This document shows, piece by piece, positions 9,093 to 19,518 of a stretch of DNA of 64,000 nucleotides. The notes under the pieces were generated by a model. That model saw only the letters and a list, made by a program, of their open reading frames with translations, was not told where the DNA came from and did not search any database. The stretch is from Meridianimarinicoccus roseus (GTDB lineage Bacteria; Pseudomonadota; Alphaproteobacteria; Rhodobacterales; Rhodobacteraceae). The stretch spans positions 1-64,000 of the forward strand of contig NZ_QGKU01000032.1 in the NCBI RefSeq assembly GCF_003172915.1, read 5' to 3'. Position 1 is the stretch's first letter. Every line of letters starts with the position of its first letter. A program made the position numbers and the translations under genes.

Positions 9093-9215
9093 ATGAGCCT
9101 GAGCACCGAAGAAATCGAACGCCGGATCGCCGATCTGCAGGATTCGGGTATGACCCTTGCCGCACGCGCGCTGATCCGCGAGCTGAACTTCCGCCAGAAG
9201 CACGCCGCCGACTGA
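9093..9215 (+). CDS. small protein of unknown function, 40 residues
   Basis: Short ORF beginning MSLSTEEIERRIADLQDSG and ending in RQKHAAD. Support for translation: an AAGGAG ribosome-binding site at 9081-9086 ending six bases before the ATG, and an amphipathic helical composition rich in Glu, Arg and Leu, unlike random frames in this GC-rich DNA. It has no signal peptide, membrane segment or Cys. Function unknown; a small soluble or helix-forming regulatory protein would fit. It stands alone, divergent from deoC and convergent with smc. Confidence 0.6.
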   Translation: MSLSTEEIERRIADLQDSGMTLAARALIRELNFRQKHAAD

Positions 9216-9300
9216 CGGTGCGTTCATGCCCCCGCGCCGCATTGGTGGCCCGGGGGCAGACCTTACCGGCCCTCCACCCAAAGCTTATCAGCCGGGCATG

Positions 9301-12300
9301 TCAGGCAACCAGTTGCTCGGCCTTCTTCAGATCGACGCTGACGAGCTGGCTGACACCCTGCTCCGCCATCGTTACCCCGAACAACCTGTCCATTCGGCTC
9401 ATCGTCACCGCATGGTGCGTGATGACGAGGAAGCGTGTTTCGGTGCGGCGGGTCATTTCGTCCAGCATGTCACAGAACCGCGTCACGTTGGCATCGTCCA
9501 GCGGGGCATCGACCTCGTCCAGAACGCAGATCGGTGCAGGGTTCGCAAGGAACACTCCGAAGATCAGCGCCAGCGCGGTCAACGTCTGCTCGCCCCCCGA
9601 CAGAAGGCTGAGCGTGGACAGCTTCTTGCCCGGCGGCTGGCACATGATCTCAAGCCCGGCATCCAGCGGATCGTCGCTTTCCACCAACACAAGCCGTGCC
9701 TCGCCCCCGCCGAACAGATGGGTGAAAAGCGCCGCGAAATTGGCGTTGACCTGTTCAAACGCGGTCAGCAGCCGTTCGCGCCCTTCCCGGTTCAGCCCGT
9801 TGATCCCGGCGCGCAGCTTGCCAATGGCTGTTTCCAGGTCGGCCTTTTCCGTCACCAGCAGATCATGTTCCTCCTGAACCGCGCGGGCGTCTTCCTCGGC
9901 ACGCAGGTTTACTGCGCCAAGCGCATCGCGGGACCGGCGCAGACGCGCGATGCTCGCCTCAAGCTCGGCGGGCGGCATGGCCTGGGACGGGTCGGTGTCC
10001 AGTTGCGTGGCCAGCGTTTCAGGCGTCTCGCCGGTGTCCTCGCGCATCCGGTCCAGCGCCGCGTCCACGGTGTCCTGCGCCGCCTCGACGCGGGTTTCGG
10101 CCCGCGCCCGCGCCTCCCGCGCCTCCGATGCCGCGCGTTCGGCATCGCGTTCCGCCCCGGCGGCAGCGCGCAAAGCGGCCTCGGCGGCGACGCAGGCATC
10201 CTCGGCGGCGGCTTTACGCGCCTCGGCCTCGAGAAGCCTTGCGACAACCGCCTCGCGCTGGTCGGCCAGTTCAGCCGGGGCGTCGCGGGCAACCGACAAC
10301 TCGTCCTCGGTCCGGGCGATGCGGGCCGACAATTCGGCCATGCGCGCATCGGCAGTGGCAAGCCGGTCGGCCCAGAGTGCGCGTTCCTTGGCGATCGCCT
10401 GACCGCGCGCCACGCGAGCCTGTCCCTCACGCCGGACCTCGTCATGGGCGGAGCGGCGGGTCATCATCGTCATCCGGGCCGCTTCCACGGCGGTCTTGAC
10501 GTCCTCCACGCGCGCGCGGCTCTCGCTCAGATCGGGCAGCACCGCGGCCTGCCGCTCCGCCTCCTGAAGCTGTAGACGGGCGGCGCCCGCCGCCTCCTCG
10601 TGGCGATCCACCGCCAGCGCGGCACTCTCGACCCGGCCCTCGGCAAGGGCACGGTCCGCTTCGGCGCGGCTTTCGGCCCGGCTGGCCTCGGCGACTGCGG
10701 CATCGGCCGCGCGCCGTTCCGCGCGGGCCTGCTTGTCGGCTTCCGATGCGTCGGCCAGATCGTCGGTCAGGCGCTGATGCGCCCCGGCCGCGGCCTCGGC
10801 ACGGGCCTCCGCCTCTTCCAGCGCGGCATCGAGTTCAGCAAGGCGGTTGACCTGCTCCAGCCGCAGCGCGGCGGCGGATGGCGCGTCCTCGGCCGCTGCG
10901 CGGAACCCGTCCCAGCGCCACAGATCGCCCGCTTGCGATACCAGCCGCTGACCGGGACGCAGCAGAGGCTGCAAGGTTGCCGCCTGATCGGGTGTGATCA
11001 AGCCGATCTGCGACAGGCGCCGCGCCAGGACGTCCGGCATTCGGACATGGTCCGACAGCGGACGCGCGCCCTCAGGCAGGGGCGGCGGCGCGTCGTAGTC
11101 GGGAAGCTTTGTCCAGCCGCTGCCCGAGGCGCCAACGCGAGGCGCCTTAAGGTCATCCCCAAGCGCAGCCCCGAGCGCGCGTTCGAACCCGCCCGCGACG
11201 GTGGTTTCGTCGACGATCTGCGCACCATCCCCGGCATCGCGCGCCACCAGCCGCCGCAGCGCGGCCACTTCGGCGGCCAGCGCCTTTGCCTCGCCGCTCG
11301 TCTCGCTTCGGGCGGCGCGGGCATCCGCCTCGGCCGACTGGCACCGGGCGCGCCGGTCCTCAGCTGCTGACAGCGCCGCCTCGGCCCGCGCCAGACGGTC
11401 CGACGCCTCGGCCAGCGCCGCGCTCGCTTCGTTCTGCGCAAGCGCGCCCTGCGCGGCAGCATCGCGGGCAGTCTGCACCGCGTCCCGTGCCGCCGCCGCC
11501 TCGGCCTCGCTGCGATCCAGCGTCCTGCGGCTATCGGACAGAAGCCGATCGACCGACTGGTGCCGGGCGACCAGACGCGCGACTTCTTCGGTCAGGGCCG
11601 ACAGCGCATCTTCGCGGTCGGCCAGCACATCGGCAGCCTCCTGCGCCGCGTCCTGCGCCTGCGCCAGCCGTGCCTCGTGCCCCTCGGCGGCACGGGCCAG
11701 TTCCGACGCCTCCCAGTCCAGACGCTCCAGCGTATCGCCGGCATCGCGGGTCAGGCTCGACTCCCGCTCGCTGTCGCGGCCAAGCTGGGCCAGCCGCCCC
11801 TCCAGCGTCACGATCTGTTCCTGCGCCCGCGCCTCGCGGTCGCGCAGGGTGTCGCGCTCCACCGTCAGGCGCTGCAGCACGGCTCCGGCGATGGCCTGTT
11901 CTTCGCGCAGCGGCGGCAGGGCCGCCTCGGCCTGCTCGCGGGCGGCGGCGGCGGCGCGGCTGTCGGCCTCGGCCCGGGCGGCGGCGCGCACCGCATCGCC
12001 CTGACCCGCCTTCGCCTCTGCCAAAGCGCGGTCGGCGTCGCGCCAGCGCAGGTAGATCAGCAGCCATTCCGCCGCACGCAGTTCCGCTCCTATGGCCCGG
12101 TAACGCGCCGCCTGTTTCGCCTGCCGGGCAAGTTGCGCCAACTGCCCCGACAGTTGATCGACCACATCCGCCACGCGCTCCAGGTTTGTTTCCGTAGCCC
12201 GCAGCTTCAGCTCGGCCTCATGCCGCCGCTGATAGAGACCCGAGATCCCCGCAGCTTCCTCAAGCACCCGACGGCGCGACTTTGGTTTGGCATTGATGAG

Positions 12301-12753
12301 TTCCGAAATCTGCCCCTGTCGCACCAGCGCCGGCGAATGCGACCCGGTCGAGGCGTCCGCGAACAGCATCTGCACGTCACGTGCGCGCACATCACGGGTA
12401 TTGCACTTGTAGGCCGAACCGGCATCGCGGGTGATACGGCGCACCACCTCGATCATGTCGGTGTCGTTGAAGCCGGCCGGAGCCAGTCGGTCGGTATTGT
12501 CCACCGAGAGCGACACCTCCGCATAGTTGCGGGCAGGGCGGGTCGCGGCCCCGGCGAAGATCACGTCCTCCATCCCCGCGCCGCGCATGGCAGTAGGGCG
12601 ATTCTCACCCATGACCCAGCGCAGCGCCTCAAGCAGGTTGGACTTGCCGCAGCCGTTCGGCCCCACGACGCCGGTCAGGCCCCGCGCGATCACCAGGTCG
12701 GTCGGGTCCACGAAGCTCTTGAAACCATTGAGGCGGAGGCGGGTAAACTGCAC
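9301..12753 (-). CDS. smc: chromosome segregation protein SMC
   Basis: Condensin-type ATPase that organises and segregates the nucleoid with ScpA and ScpB. About 1150 residues: N-terminal head (FTRLRLNGFKSFVDP, Walker A GPNGCGKSN), long Ala/Glu/Arg-rich coiled coil, a globular hinge around the middle (LPEGARPLSDHV, LITPDQAATL), a second coiled coil, and the C-terminal head with signature LSGGEQTLTALAL and Walker B PICVLDEVDAPLDD. The frame is open to 12819, but the family starts just before the FTRLRLNGFKSF block, so the GTG at 12753 is preferred. The head motifs are intact, so the protein should be functional. Confidence 0.96.
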   Translation of the reverse strand: MQFTRLRLNGFKSFVDPTDLVIARGLTGVVGPNGCGKSNLLEALRWVMGENRPTAMRGAGMEDVIFAGAATRPARNYAEVSLSVDNTDRLAPAGFNDTDMIEVVRRITRDAGSAYKCNTRDVRARDVQMLFADASTGSHSPALVRQGQISELINAKPKSRRRVLEEAAGISGLYQRRHEAELKLRATETNLERVADVVDQLSGQLAQLARQAKQAARYRAIGAELRAAEWLLIYLRWRDADRALAEAKAGQGDAVRAAARAEADSRAAAAAREQAEAALPPLREEQAIAGAVLQRLTVERDTLRDREARAQEQIVTLEGRLAQLGRDSERESSLTRDAGDTLERLDWEASELARAAEGHEARLAQAQDAAQEAADVLADREDALSALTEEVARLVARHQSVDRLLSDSRRTLDRSEAEAAAARDAVQTARDAAAQGALAQNEASAALAEASDRLARAEAALSAAEDRRARCQSAEADARAARSETSGEAKALAAEVAALRRLVARDAGDGAQIVDETTVAGGFERALGAALGDDLKAPRVGASGSGWTKLPDYDAPPPLPEGARPLSDHVRMPDVLARRLSQIGLITPDQAATLQPLLRPGQRLVSQAGDLWRWDGFRAAAEDAPSAAALRLEQVNRLAELDAALEEAEARAEAAAGAHQRLTDDLADASEADKQARAERRAADAAVAEASRAESRAEADRALAEGRVESAALAVDRHEEAAGAARLQLQEAERQAAVLPDLSESRARVEDVKTAVEAARMTMMTRRSAHDEVRREGQARVARGQAIAKERALWADRLATADARMAELSARIARTEDELSVARDAPAELADQREAVVARLLEAEARKAAAEDACVAAEAALRAAAGAERDAERAASEAREARARAETRVEAAQDTVDAALDRMREDTGETPETLATQLDTDPSQAMPPAELEASIARLRRSRDALGAVNLRAEEDARAVQEEHDLLVTEKADLETAIGKLRAGINGLNREGRERLLTAFEQVNANFAALFTHLFGGGEARLVLVESDDPLDAGLEIMCQPPGKKLSTLSLLSGGEQTLTALALIFGVFLANPAPICVLDEVDAPLDDANVTRFCDMLDEMTRRTETRFLVITHHAVTMSRMDRLFGVTMAEQGVSQLVSVDLKKAEQLVA

Positions 12754-12961
12754 GTGTCGACGCTCGTGTGCTGAAACTATGTCGCTGGCAATTGTCTTCC
12801 GACGCATCCAGCCTGTCAATCACCAACGCAGCATATGGCGTGGATATACCCAAGCTAACCCCATATCTTGCTGTAGTATCTGAAATATATGTTGTGCCGA
12901 TCGACTCGCCGCTAAGCCGCGACGCGATGGCCCTTGACCGAGCCGCCCCGGACCCGGCACA
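12754..12961. other. relatively AT-rich intergenic segment before the cobalamin riboswitch
   Basis: About 200 bases between the smc start (minus) and the riboswitch aptamer (plus), with visibly lower GC than its surroundings between about 12770 and 12900. It should carry the smc promoter and the riboswitch promoter. A TTGACC at 12934-12939 could be a -35 box for the latter, but the -10 position 17 bases on (GCACAA) is poor. No gene is supported. Confidence 0.4.
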
Positions 12962-13158
12962 AGCAAGGAGTGTGGTTCCCCGATGGTGCAAAGCGCCGGG
13001 GATCAAATGGGAATGCGGTGACGGTGACCCAATCCGGGGCCGGAAACCGCAGCCGCCCCCGCGACTGTAAGCGGTGAGCGCCCGTCCGTGACCACTGGGC
13101 CGCAAGGCCCGGGAAGGGGACGCCAGCGCCACGACCCGCGAGCCAGGAGACCAGCCAC
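12962..13158 (+). promoter_or_regulatory. cobalamin (AdoCbl-type) riboswitch
   Basis: Class I cobalamin aptamer recognised by conserved blocks in the right order: GGTTCCCCG and the AATGGGAATGCGGTG segment at about 13006-13020; GCCGCCCCCGCGACTGTAAGC at about 13052-13072; ACTGGG, GGCCCGGGAAGG around 13093-13118; and the B12 box AGCCAGGAGACCAGCC at 13141-13156. The next gene starts at 13279, leaving about 120 bases for an expression platform, which includes a GC-rich segment that could form a terminator or ribosome-site sequestering stem. It is expected to turn off hupE, and possibly cobW-cobN, when cobalamin is abundant. Confidence 0.93.
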
Positions 13159-13278
13159 GCACGGGTCCGCACGGGCCCGGCCTTGTAACGGACGGGGTGT
13201 TCCGTGAGGGTAAGCCGACGACCAGAACCCGGCCGCCTTCGACGCCACCCCCCTTCTGATGGATCGAAGGGGACAGAC

Positions 13279-13923
13279 ATGAAAAGACTTCTTACCGCCG
13301 CGCTGCTGGTCGTGGCAGGCCCCGCACTGGCCCACCACCCGCTTGCCGGGGCGCCGATGACGACGTTCGCCGACGGGGCGCTGTCGGGCATCGGTCACCC
13401 GGTCCTCGGGTTTGACCACCTGTTCTTCGTGGCGCTGGCCGGGGTCGCGGGCCTGCTGGTCGGACGCCGCTTCGCCGCACCGGGCGCCTACGTCGCCGCG
13501 ATGCTTGCAGGCTGTGCGCTGATGTATGCCGGGGTCGGCCTGCCCGCCAAGGAGGCCGTGATCGCGCTGTCTCTTCTCGTGACCGGCGGGATCGTTCTGT
13601 CGGGTCGCGCGCTGGCGCCCGGTCTCACACTCGCGCTTTTCGCCGGCTTCGGGCTGTTCCACGGCTCTGCCTTCGGGGACTCGCTGGCCGGTGCCGAAGG
13701 CGCCGTCGGCGGCGCGGTTCTTGCGGGATACCTGCTGGGCCTCGCTGTGGTGCAGTTCGCGCTCGCCGTCGCGGCGGGCTGGGTCGCCGAAACCGTCTTC
13801 CGCACCCGCGAACCGGGCGCGATCAACGCGCGCATCGCGGGCGCTGTGGTCGCGGGCGCCGGGCTTCTCCTGACCCTCGAAGCCGCCGAGGGCGTCGCCT
13901 TCGCGGCGCTTGGCTGGGGCTGA
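13279..13923 (+). CDS. hupE: HupE/UreJ family metal permease, probable cobalt transporter
   Basis: Inner-membrane protein of 214 residues. A cleavable signal peptide (MKRLLTAALLVVAGPALA) is followed by the metal-binding family motif HPVLGFDHLFF and about six hydrophobic segments, with a second conserved stretch GFGLFHGSAFG. HupE/UreJ proteins carry nickel or cobalt; members behind cobalamin riboswitches are considered cobalt importers (established comparative genomics). The riboswitch immediately upstream and cobW/cobN downstream make cobalt for corrin synthesis the likely substrate. Ribosome-binding site AAGGGGA at about 13267-13273. A perfect hairpin follows the stop. Confidence 0.9.
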   Translation: MKRLLTAALLVVAGPALAHHPLAGAPMTTFADGALSGIGHPVLGFDHLFFVALAGVAGLLVGRRFAAPGAYVAAMLAGCALMYAGVGLPAKEAVIALSLLVTGGIVLSGRALAPGLTLALFAGFGLFHGSAFGDSLAGAEGAVGGAVLAGYLLGLAVVQFALAVAAGWVAETVFRTREPGAINARIAGAVVAGAGLLLTLEAAEGVAFAALGWG

Positions 13924-13939
13924 ACGGCAGCAAACACGC

Positions 13940-13962
13940 ATGGCGGCCCGGCGGGCCGCCAT
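13940..13962 (+). terminator. perfect 10-bp hairpin between hupE and cobW
   Basis: ATGGCGGCCC and GGGCCGCCAT form a perfect 10-bp stem with a 3-base loop, followed by TCCTTT. It lies in the 64-base gap between hupE and cobW. It may be a weak terminator or attenuator that lowers cobW-cobN expression relative to hupE, or an mRNA-stabilising stem. The T-tract is poor. Confidence 0.5.
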
Positions 13963-13987
13963 TCCTTTGAAGGGCAACAAGCAAGAC

Positions 13988-15088
<1,101 letters not shown>

Positions 15089-15095
15089 CCAGGCC

Positions 15096-15117
15096 CCGCC
15101 GGGCACAGGCCCGGCGG
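15096..15117 (+). other. perfect 9-bp hairpin between cobW and cobN
   Basis: CCGCCGGGC and GCCCGGCGG pair perfectly around a 4-base loop (ACAG). Downstream is CTCCCCTTTCC, a weak pyrimidine tract. Together with the hairpin after hupE, each intergenic gap of this run carries a strong stem-loop, which may set expression steps or mRNA-processing points. Confidence 0.45.
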
Positions 15118-15172
15118 CTCCCCTTTCCGCCGCGCCGTGCGACGCTGCGGCGCGCCCCACAGGACACCCGAC

Positions 15173-18100
15173 ATGCACCTTCTCGCAGCCACGCCCGGCA
15201 GTCTCGATGAGGGGCTGGAGCCCGTAGACCTGGGCCAGACTCCGGCCGATCTTGTGGTCCTGTCCGCCGCCGACAGCGAACTTGCCGCGCTGAGCGAGGC
15301 GCGCGCCGCGATGCCGGACCCGCCCGAGATGCGGCTCGGCAACCTGATGCATCTGCGCCACCCGCTGTCGGTGGACCTGCACATCCAGACCTGCGCGGCG
15401 AAATCGCGCCTCGTGATCGCGCGGGTGCTGGGCGGCACCGGCTACTGGCGCTACGGGCTGGAGCAGTACGCCGCGGCCCTGCACGCGGCCGGGGTGCCCT
15501 TTGTCGCGCTGCCCGGCGACGACCGGCCCGACGACGAGTTGTGGGGCCTGTCCAGCGTTCCGCGCGCGGACTGGGACGCGCTCTGGGCCTATCTGGTGGA
15601 AGGCGGACCCGAGAACGCGTCTCATTTCATTGCCCATGCCCGCGCGATGATCGACGGGCGGACCGATCGGCCTCCGGCCGCGCGCCCACTGCTGCGCGCG
15701 GGACTCTACTGGCCGGGCAGCGGGGCCACCGGCCTCGACGCGCTGCGCGCCAACTGGACGGACGGAGCACCAGTCGTGCCGGTGGTGTTCTACCGCGCGC
15801 TCCTGCAAGGCGCAGGATTGCACCCGATCAACCGTCTGGTGAAGGAACTCGTGCGGCGCGGGCTGAACCCGATGCCGGTGTTCGTCGCGTCGCTCAAGGA
15901 CCCGCTGAGCGCGGGCGTGCTGGACGGACTGTTCCGGGATGCCCCGCCCGACGTGATCCTGAACGCCACCGCCTTCGCCGTCGGGACGCCCGATCTTGGC
16001 GGAGCCGACGGCGCGGGGGCATCGAACCCCCTTGCCGCCCCGTCCGCGCAGGGCGCGCCCGTGTTCCAGATTGTCCTGTCGAGCGCCTCGGAAGCCGCAT
16101 GGGAGGACGGCCTGACCGGGCTTGGCGCCCGGGACATCGCAATGAACGTGGCCCTGCCCGAAATAGACGGACGTGTCCTGAGCCGGGCGATCAGCTTCAA
16201 GGGCGAGGCGTTCTTCGACGAGGCGACTCAATGCCCGATCGCCAGCTACCGCGCGCGCGGCGACCGCGTGGCCTTCGTGGCGGACCTCGCCGCGAACTGG
16301 GTCCGGTTGCGCCGGACCCGCGCCGCCGACCGGCAGGTCGCGCTGGTGCTGGCAAACTACCCGAACAAGGACGGCCGACTGGCCAATGGAGTCGGGCTGG
16401 ACACGCCCGCCGCGACGGTACACGCGCTACGGCTTCTGTCCGGCGCGGGGTACGACGTGCAGGCAAACCCCGAGACGCCGGACGCGCTGATGCGCGCTAT
16501 CCTCGCCGGGCCGACGAACTGGCTGCCGGACAGGGCCGCGCGCAGCGGCGGGGTGCGGCTGTCGATGCAGGACTACCGCAATGCCTATGGGCGCCTGCCA
16601 TGGGCGGTCCGCCAGCGGATCGAAGATCGGTGGGGCGCGGCCGAGGACGATCCGTTCGCCGGGCCGGACGGGTTCGCGCTGTCCGTGCTGCGCTTCGGCA
16701 ACGTGACCGTCGGCCTGCAGCCCGCGCGAGGCTACAACATCGATCCTGAAGCGACCTATCACGCCCCGGACCTCGTACCGCCCCACAACTACCTCGCGTT
16801 CTATTTCTGGCTGCGCGAGGTGCAGGGCGCGCAGGCGATCGTGCACATGGGCAAGCATGGCAACCTCGAATGGCTGCCGGGCAAGGCACTGGCGCTATCC
16901 GAGTCCTGTCTGCCCGAGGTCGTCCTGGGACCAGTGCCTCATATCTACCCCTTCATCGTCAACGATCCGGGCGAGGGCACACAGGCCAAACGGCGTGCGC
17001 AGGCGGTGATCGTGGATCACCTGACGCCGCCGCTGACCCGCGCGGAAAGCTACGGACCGCTGCGCGATCTGGAGGCACTGGTCGATGAGTATTACGAGGC
17101 CGCCGGGCTGGACCCGCGGCGGATCGCGCACCTGCGCCGCGAGATCGTCAGCCTGTGCGATGCGACCGGACTGGGGCGGGACGCGGGGCTGACCGGCGAA
17201 GATGAAGACAGGGACCTTGCGCGCCTCGATGCGTGGCTGTGCGAGTTGAAGGAAGCGCAGATCCGGGACGGGCTGCACGTGTTCGGCCAGGCCCCCGATG
17301 GGCGCCTTGCACGTGACCTGATCCTTGCGCTGGTGCGCCTGCCGCGCGGCGACGGAACCGGGCGCGACGCATCGCTTCCGCGGGCACTGGCGGAGGATCT
17401 GCGTCTCGCATTCGACCCGCTGGACTGCGACATGGCAGCCCCTTGGACGGGCCCGCGGCCGGATGCGCTGGCAGACGGCGGGACATGGCGCAGCGCAGGC
17501 GACACGGTGGAACGGCTCGAAGCGTTGGCCGCGGCGCTGGTAGACGGGGCCGCCGCACCGCCAGGCCCTGCAAGCGCCGCGGTCCTGAAGGGCATTCGCG
17601 ACACGGTGGCGCCGCTGGTGCAAGGCTGCGGCGCGGCGGAGGGCGCGGGGCTCCTCACCGCCCTTTCAGGGCACTTCGTCGCCCCGGGCGCGTCCGGGGC
17701 CCCGACCCGCGGGCGACTGGACGTCTTGCCGACCGGCCGGAACTTCTTCTCGGTGGACAGCCGCGCCGTGCCAACCCCGACCGCCTGGGCACTGGGGTGG
17801 AAATCGGCCAACCTTCTGATCGAGCGGCATTTGCAGGACCATGGGGACTGGCCGCGGGCACTGCTACTGACGGCATGGGGCACAGCGAACATGCGCACCG
17901 GCGGGGACGACATCGCCCAGGCGCTGGCTCTGATGGGTGTGAAACCGCGCTGGGACGACGCGCGGCGCCGGGTCACCGGGTTCGAGATCATTCCGGCAAC
18001 GGCGCTGGGGCGACCGCGGGTGGATGTGACATTGCGGGTTTCGGGGTTTTTCCGCGATGCGTTCCCGGCACAAATCGATCTGGTGGACAGCGCGGCGCGG

Positions 18101-18880
18101 GCGGTCATGGCGTTGGATGAGCCAGAGGACGCCAACCCCGCGGCAGCAAAGGCGAAAATCGAAGGCGAGGCGGGGCGGTTCCGGGTGTTCGGATCGAAAC
18201 CGGGCGCATATGGCGCGGGACTTCAGGCGCTGATCGATGAGCGTCTGTGGCGAGACGAGGCCGATCTGGCGGAGGCATATTTGACATGGGGATCATATGC
18301 TTACGGCAAGGACGCGGAAGGAATTGAGGCGCGGGGGGCGCTGGAGACGCGGCTGTCGCAGGTCGATGCCGCGGTGCAGAATCAGGACAACCGGGAGCAC
18401 GATCTTCTGGACAGCGACGATTATTACCAGTTCGAGGGCGGAGCGGCCGCAACTATCAAGCAATTGCAAGGGGTTGCGCGGCCAGTTTATCACAATGACC
18501 ATTCCCGCCCGGAGCGGCCGGTAATCCGCACGCTGGACGAGGAGATCGCCCGGGTCGTCCGGTCTCGGGTCGTGAATCCCAAGTGGATTGAAGGGGTTAA
18601 GCGACACGGATACAAGGGTGCCTTCGAAATCGCGGCGACGGTGGATTACCTTTTTGCGTTCGCAGCCACGACCGGGGCGGTGCGGAGTCATCATTTCGAC
18701 GCGGTGGAGGAGGCTTTCCTTGGCGACGACGATACGCGGGGATTCATCGAGGCCCACAACCCTAGTGCCTTGAAGGAAATCGCCGAGCGATTTCAAGAGG
18801 CTATCGACCGCGGCATGTGGCAGCCGAAATCCAATTCGGCCCGGGCGCGGATCGCGCAGGCCGCCGGACAGGCCGGGTGA
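15173..18880 (+). CDS. cobN: cobaltochelatase subunit CobN
   Basis: Large subunit of the ATP-dependent aerobic cobaltochelatase (with CobS and CobT), which inserts cobalt into hydrogenobyrinic acid a,c-diamide. About 1235 residues, the family size. Typical CobN/ChlH-like blocks are visible: NYPNKDGRLANGVGLDTPAA, the core HMGKHGNLEWLPGKALALSE with conserved His residues, PHIYPFIVNDPGEGTQAKRR, and the C-terminal WGSYAYGKDAEGI and NPKWIEGVKRHGYKGA. The ATG at 15173 gives MHLLAATPGS, the family start. CobS and CobT are not in this window. A hairpin and 11-bp repeats follow the stop. Confidence 0.96.
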   Translation: MHLLAATPGSLDEGLEPVDLGQTPADLVVLSAADSELAALSEARAAMPDPPEMRLGNLMHLRHPLSVDLHIQTCAAKSRLVIARVLGGTGYWRYGLEQYAAALHAAGVPFVALPGDDRPDDELWGLSSVPRADWDALWAYLVEGGPENASHFIAHARAMIDGRTDRPPAARPLLRAGLYWPGSGATGLDALRANWTDGAPVVPVVFYRALLQGAGLHPINRLVKELVRRGLNPMPVFVASLKDPLSAGVLDGLFRDAPPDVILNATAFAVGTPDLGGADGAGASNPLAAPSAQGAPVFQIVLSSASEAAWEDGLTGLGARDIAMNVALPEIDGRVLSRAISFKGEAFFDEATQCPIASYRARGDRVAFVADLAANWVRLRRTRAADRQVALVLANYPNKDGRLANGVGLDTPAATVHALRLLSGAGYDVQANPETPDALMRAILAGPTNWLPDRAARSGGVRLSMQDYRNAYGRLPWAVRQRIEDRWGAAEDDPFAGPDGFALSVLRFGNVTVGLQPARGYNIDPEATYHAPDLVPPHNYLAFYFWLREVQGAQAIVHMGKHGNLEWLPGKALALSESCLPEVVLGPVPHIYPFIVNDPGEGTQAKRRAQAVIVDHLTPPLTRAESYGPLRDLEALVDEYYEAAGLDPRRIAHLRREIVSLCDATGLGRDAGLTGEDEDRDLARLDAWLCELKEAQIRDGLHVFGQAPDGRLARDLILALVRLPRGDGTGRDASLPRALAEDLRLAFDPLDCDMAAPWTGPRPDALADGGTWRSAGDTVERLEALAAALVDGAAAPPGPASAAVLKGIRDTVAPLVQGCGAAEGAGLLTALSGHFVAPGASGAPTRGRLDVLPTGRNFFSVDSRAVPTPTAWALGWKSANLLIERHLQDHGDWPRALLLTAWGTANMRTGGDDIAQALALMGVKPRWDDARRRVTGFEIIPATALGRPRVDVTLRVSGFFRDAFPAQIDLVDSAARAVMALDEPEDANPAAAKAKIEGEAGRFRVFGSKPGAYGAGLQALIDERLWRDEADLAEAYLTWGSYAYGKDAEGIEARGALETRLSQVDAAVQNQDNREHDLLDSDDYYQFEGGAAATIKQLQGVARPVYHNDHSRPERPVIRTLDEEIARVVRSRVVNPKWIEGVKRHGYKGAFEIAATVDYLFAFAATTGAVRSHHFDAVEEAFLGDDDTRGFIEAHNPSALKEIAERFQEAIDRGMWQPKSNSARARIAQAAGQAG

Positions 18881-18920
18881 GGCGCGGGTCGAGCGGCGCG
18901 GCACGCCGTGAGAGACGGAT

Positions 18921-18983
18921 CATATGAATTCCATATGACTCGCATATGAATCCCGTAGGACTCCTGTCGGACTCGCCGACAGG
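18921..18983. repeat. degenerate 11-bp tandem repeat downstream of cobN
   Basis: Five consecutive 11-base units: CATATGAATTC (18921), CATATGACTCG (18932), CATATGAATCC (18943), CGTAGGACTCC (18954), TGTCGGACTCG (18965). The first three are near identical; the last two diverge but keep GGACTC in register. The array ends in a hairpin (18963-18983). It is an AT-rich patch in otherwise GC-rich DNA, between the cobN stop and a convergent lipoprotein gene. The 11-base period is about one helical turn. Function unknown. Confidence 0.7.
18963..18983. terminator. perfect 8-bp hairpin after cobN
   Basis: CCTGTCGG (18963-18970) and CCGACAGG (18976-18983) form a perfect stem with loop ACTCG. Located between the convergent ends of cobN and the small lipoprotein gene, so a transcription-stop role is reasonable, but no T-tract follows on either strand. 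Confidence 0.45.
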
Positions 18984-19033
18984 CGCGCAGGGATGCTGCG
19001 GCGCGGAAACTGGGCGCGAATGGGCGAGGCGGA

Positions 19034-19402
19034 TTAGCGTGGCGGGGTGAAGATCTGCGCCGGGCGCAGGGTCACGCCGGGGCTGTCGGGACAGTCCAGA
19101 AACGCCTCGGCCATGACGCGGTCGCCGTAAAGCGTTCCAGAGCGGACCGGGCAACCGCTGGCTGCCTCGATCGCGGCGCGGGACATCAGGAGCATGTCGC
19201 GCAGGCCGGGATCGGCCATCGGGCTGGTGCGGACGGATTCGGCGCGCATGCGGTCATGACGCACGGTAAAATCTTGCCCGCTGACCGAAACGCGCGTGCG
19301 GTCGGCACCGAACATGGGCGGGCTGGGCGTATCGCATCCGGCAAGCGCCGAAGTGGCGCCAATCACGAGGGCGGCGCAGGCCGCCCGGCGTGGAAATGTC
19401 AT
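19034..19402 (-). CDS. small lipoprotein of unknown function
   Basis: 122 residues with a clear lipoprotein signal: MTFPRRAACAALVIGATSALAG then Cys, lipobox ALAGC near residues 20-23. The mature part contains two further Cys (SGCPV and FLDCPD) that could form a disulfide, and ends in a short Pro-rich tail. No recognisable enzyme motif. Probably attached to the inner or outer membrane on the periplasmic side. Convergent with cobN; no operon partner. A reading frame with an intact lipobox in this position is good evidence for a real gene, but the function is unknown. Confidence 0.75.
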   Translation of the reverse strand: MTFPRRAACAALVIGATSALAGCDTPSPPMFGADRTRVSVSGQDFTVRHDRMRAESVRTSPMADPGLRDMLLMSRAAIEAASGCPVRSGTLYGDRVMAEAFLDCPDSPGVTLRPAQIFTPPR

Positions 19403-19518
19403 GGAGCCTGCCCTTTCCGATCGCCCCCCTTCGGCGACTTCGCGCCGCGTCGCTATGATGCGCGGCGTGGGTTTAACCGGTAATGAACACAGACGATTGA
19501 GCGCGGCAGGGCAATCAC

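Noticed and set aside
12768-13070. Short plus-strand ORF between smc and the riboswitch
   Set aside because: It overlaps the riboswitch aptamer and has no ribosome site or motif.
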